Source: Actinomycetes bacterium (GTDB lineage Bacteria; Actinomycetota; Acidimicrobiia; Acidimicrobiales; Microtrichaceae). From it: DNA of 5,300 bases. The notes below the pieces were generated by a model that was not told the origin of the DNA, did not search any database, and saw only the letters and a program-made list of their open reading frames with translations. Numbering within the stretch: position 1 is the first letter of the stretch; every line of letters starts with the position of its first letter. The translations under genes and the position numbers were made by a program. The stretch is from the NCBI GenBank assembly GCA_023423215.1, contig JAFAFZ010000395.1, positions 1 to 5,300 on the forward strand. The letters run 5' to 3'. Shown here one piece after another: positions 4,045 through 5,300 of the stretch.

Positions 4045-5300
4045 TCACCCGCCCTTGGTCAACCCCTTGTACCCCTCGGCGAATCCCTGCTCGCGCAGCG
4101 CGTCGGCCCACGGCGACACCGCCGCGCTCTGGCCGTCGATCTTCTCGATGCGGAGCCGCCGCGCGCGGCCGGTGTCGACGAGGCTGCCGAGCACCTTGGG
4201 CCACTCAGGGTGGTCCGCCGCGGCCGGGAACGTGAGCACGGTGCGACCACCACGCTCGAGGTAGGCGCAGGCGGCGCCGTCGATGAGCACGACGTACGCG
4301 CCGACGGCACGGGCGGGGTGGCCCTCCGTCTCGGGCCACGGCAGCGCCGCACCGTAGGGCTGGGCGGGGTCGGTGGCGGCCAGGACCCAGCGGTCGATCT
4401 CGGCGTCGGCCTCGGCCACCGGCTCCCACGGCATGCGCACCGAGTGCACGACGTCGTCCTCGGGGCCGTCGGGCCGCAGCCCGGCTGCACGCAGCAGGTC
4501 GACCGCGCCCGGCTTCGCGAACTGCGCGGCACCGAGCCCGTCGACGAAGTAGCCGCGGCGCAGCTGCCCACGCTCCTCGAGCACCTTCAGCACGGGGTAG
4601 ACGCCGGCGAAGCCGCCTTCGGCACCCTCGGCCAGCGCCATCTCGCGCGTGAGCACGCCGTAGCGCTCGAGCAGCTGCAGGGCGCGGGTGGTGACCGACT
4701 CGGTCGGCGAGGGCGGGTGCTCGAAGAGCGCGGCGGTCGAGGACCAGCGACCCGCGGCCGACGGAGGACCGAGCCGCGTGACGCGGGCGTTGCGACGGGC
4801 GGTGCCGCCGGCGGGACGCCGGGACCGTGCGCCCGAGGCACCTCGCGAGCCGCCGCCGGCGACGCGGGAGCGCAGCGGCGCGAGCGAGTCGTTGGTGACC
4901 TCTCCCGCCCACACCAGGTCCCACAGCGCGGCCAGGACGGTCGCCTCGTCGTAGGGCAGGCGCGCGGCGGCGACCGCGGCCACCAGGTCGTTCCAGAACG
5001 ACGCGCCGCGTTCGGCCAGGTGGGCGCGCAGCACGTCGTGGTGGGCGCCGTCCGCTCCCGACTCCTCGGGCGGGGCCGGCGGTGGCACCAGCGCGGCGAC
5101 CTGGTCGCGGAAGACGAGGCGCACCCGTCCGTCGTGCGCGCCGACGGCGCCGGCGCCCACCCAGACGACCTCGCCGGTCGAGCAGAGCAGGTCCAGGTCC
5201 GAGGGGCGCAGGTCGCGCACGCGGGTGCCGAGCACGTCCGGCTCGAGCACCGACGCGGGGATGGCCGCACCCTGGAGCACGCCCACGGCCTCGGCCAGGG
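4045..5300 (-). CDS. lhr: Lhr-type large ATP-dependent helicase, C-terminal part (gene continues past the right edge)
   Basis: The last 417 residues of a large superfamily 2 DNA repair helicase; the reading frame stays open to base 5300, so the start lies outside. Lhr proteins are about 1500 residues. The ATPase and helicase core is not in the window, and this piece falls in the C-terminal domain, which in mycobacterial Lhr is an array of winged-helix modules plus a beta-barrel resembling AlkZ-type glycosylases. Recognisable family segments are VLQGAAIPASVLEPDVL (near 5280), SGEVVWVGAGAVG, a winged helix with SFWNDLVAAV and DLVWAGEVTNDSLAPLRSR, then after a linker EGGFAGVYPVLKVLEERG and RRGYFVDGLGAAQF (4519-4620), ATDPAQPYG, YVVLIDG and LERGGRTVLTF. 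Residues 145-184 (4747-4866) are an Arg/Gly/Ala-rich, probably disordered linker between modules. The protein ends in TKGG at the TGA 4045-4047. In mycobacteria the next gene is an Nei-type glycosylase; here it is the cysteine dioxygenase. Confidence 0.92.
   Translation of the reverse strand, partial: LAEAVGVLQGAAIPASVLEPDVLGTRVRDLRPSDLDLLCSTGEVVWVGAGAVGAHDGRVRLVFRDQVAALVPPPAPPEESGADGAHHDVLRAHLAERGASFWNDLVAAVAAARLPYDEATVLAALWDLVWAGEVTNDSLAPLRSRVAGGGSRGASGARSRRPAGGTARRNARVTRLGPPSAAGRWSSTAALFEHPPSPTESVTTRALQLLERYGVLTREMALAEGAEGGFAGVYPVLKVLEERGQLRRGYFVDGLGAAQFAKPGAVDLLRAAGLRPDGPEDDVVHSVRMPWEPVAEADAEIDRWVLAATDPAQPYGAALPWPETEGHPARAVGAYVVLIDGAACAYLERGGRTVLTFPAAADHPEWPKVLGSLVDTGRARRLRIEKIDGQSAAVSPWADALREQGFAEGYKGLTKGG

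Noticed and set aside
3465..4235. A 256-codon plus-strand frame antisense to the dioxygenase and the end of lhr
   Set aside because: The dioxygenase on the other strand has all metal and catalytic residues; this frame shows only shadow composition.
4205..4924. Alternative minus-strand frames inside the lhr region (also 4059-4571 and 4587-5270)
   Set aside because: They are other-frame readings of the Lhr domain, rich in Arg, Ser and Pro and without motifs.
1..5300. Defence system, CRISPR array, prophage, transposon or biosynthetic cluster
   Set aside because: No repeat array, transposase, integrase, nuclease-toxin pair or biosynthetic core enzyme is visible; the helicase is a housekeeping Lhr-type repair protein and its neighbours are unrelated.

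Overview
This is a very GC-rich window with strongly G/C-ending codons and TGA as the stop of all six genes. It suggests a high-GC actinomycete (Actinomycetota). A Nocardioides/Aeromicrobium-like lineage is plausible from the mycofactocin-type SDR, the signal-less M15 peptidase and the actinobacterial Lhr, but the genus is inference. No tRNA, rRNA, CRISPR array, insertion sequence or phage gene is visible, and nothing looks recently transferred.

Layout from left to right: (1) 36-878, minus strand, a mycofactocin-coupled short-chain dehydrogenase, with a near-palindrome just past its stop and a clean inverted repeat upstream that could be an operator. (2) 1005-1943, minus, an M15 (VanY-like) D,D-carboxypeptidase-type zinc peptidase. 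It has no Sec signal, and its N-terminus resembles proteins of actinobacterial flagellar clusters. (3) 2019-2450, minus, a small NTF2/SnoaL-like protein. (4) 2577-3401, plus, an XRE-family regulator with an MmyB-type ligand-binding domain, divergent from the NTF2 gene. (5) 3438-3968, minus, a cysteine dioxygenase-type cupin, convergent with the regulator. (6) 4045 to beyond the right edge, minus, the C-terminal part of a large Lhr-type helicase.

The XRE/NTF2 divergent pair is the one clear regulatory unit: the regulator probably controls the NTF2 gene across the 126-bp intergenic region. The other genes look like single-gene units with unrelated housekeeping or metabolic roles: alcohol oxidation, wall or flagellar peptidoglycan trimming, thiol oxidation and DNA repair. 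The regulator and the dioxygenase each have a TANNNT -10-like hexamer exactly 7 nt before an ATG and no Shine-Dalgarno, so both may be read from leaderless mRNAs. The NTF2 gene, in contrast, has a strong GAGGAG ribosome site next to a predicted leader hairpin.

I found no convincing new multi-gene system. The points most worth checking are the non-canonical N-terminus of the M15 peptidase, the SDR operator candidate, the leader hairpin and the leaderless-promoter pair.
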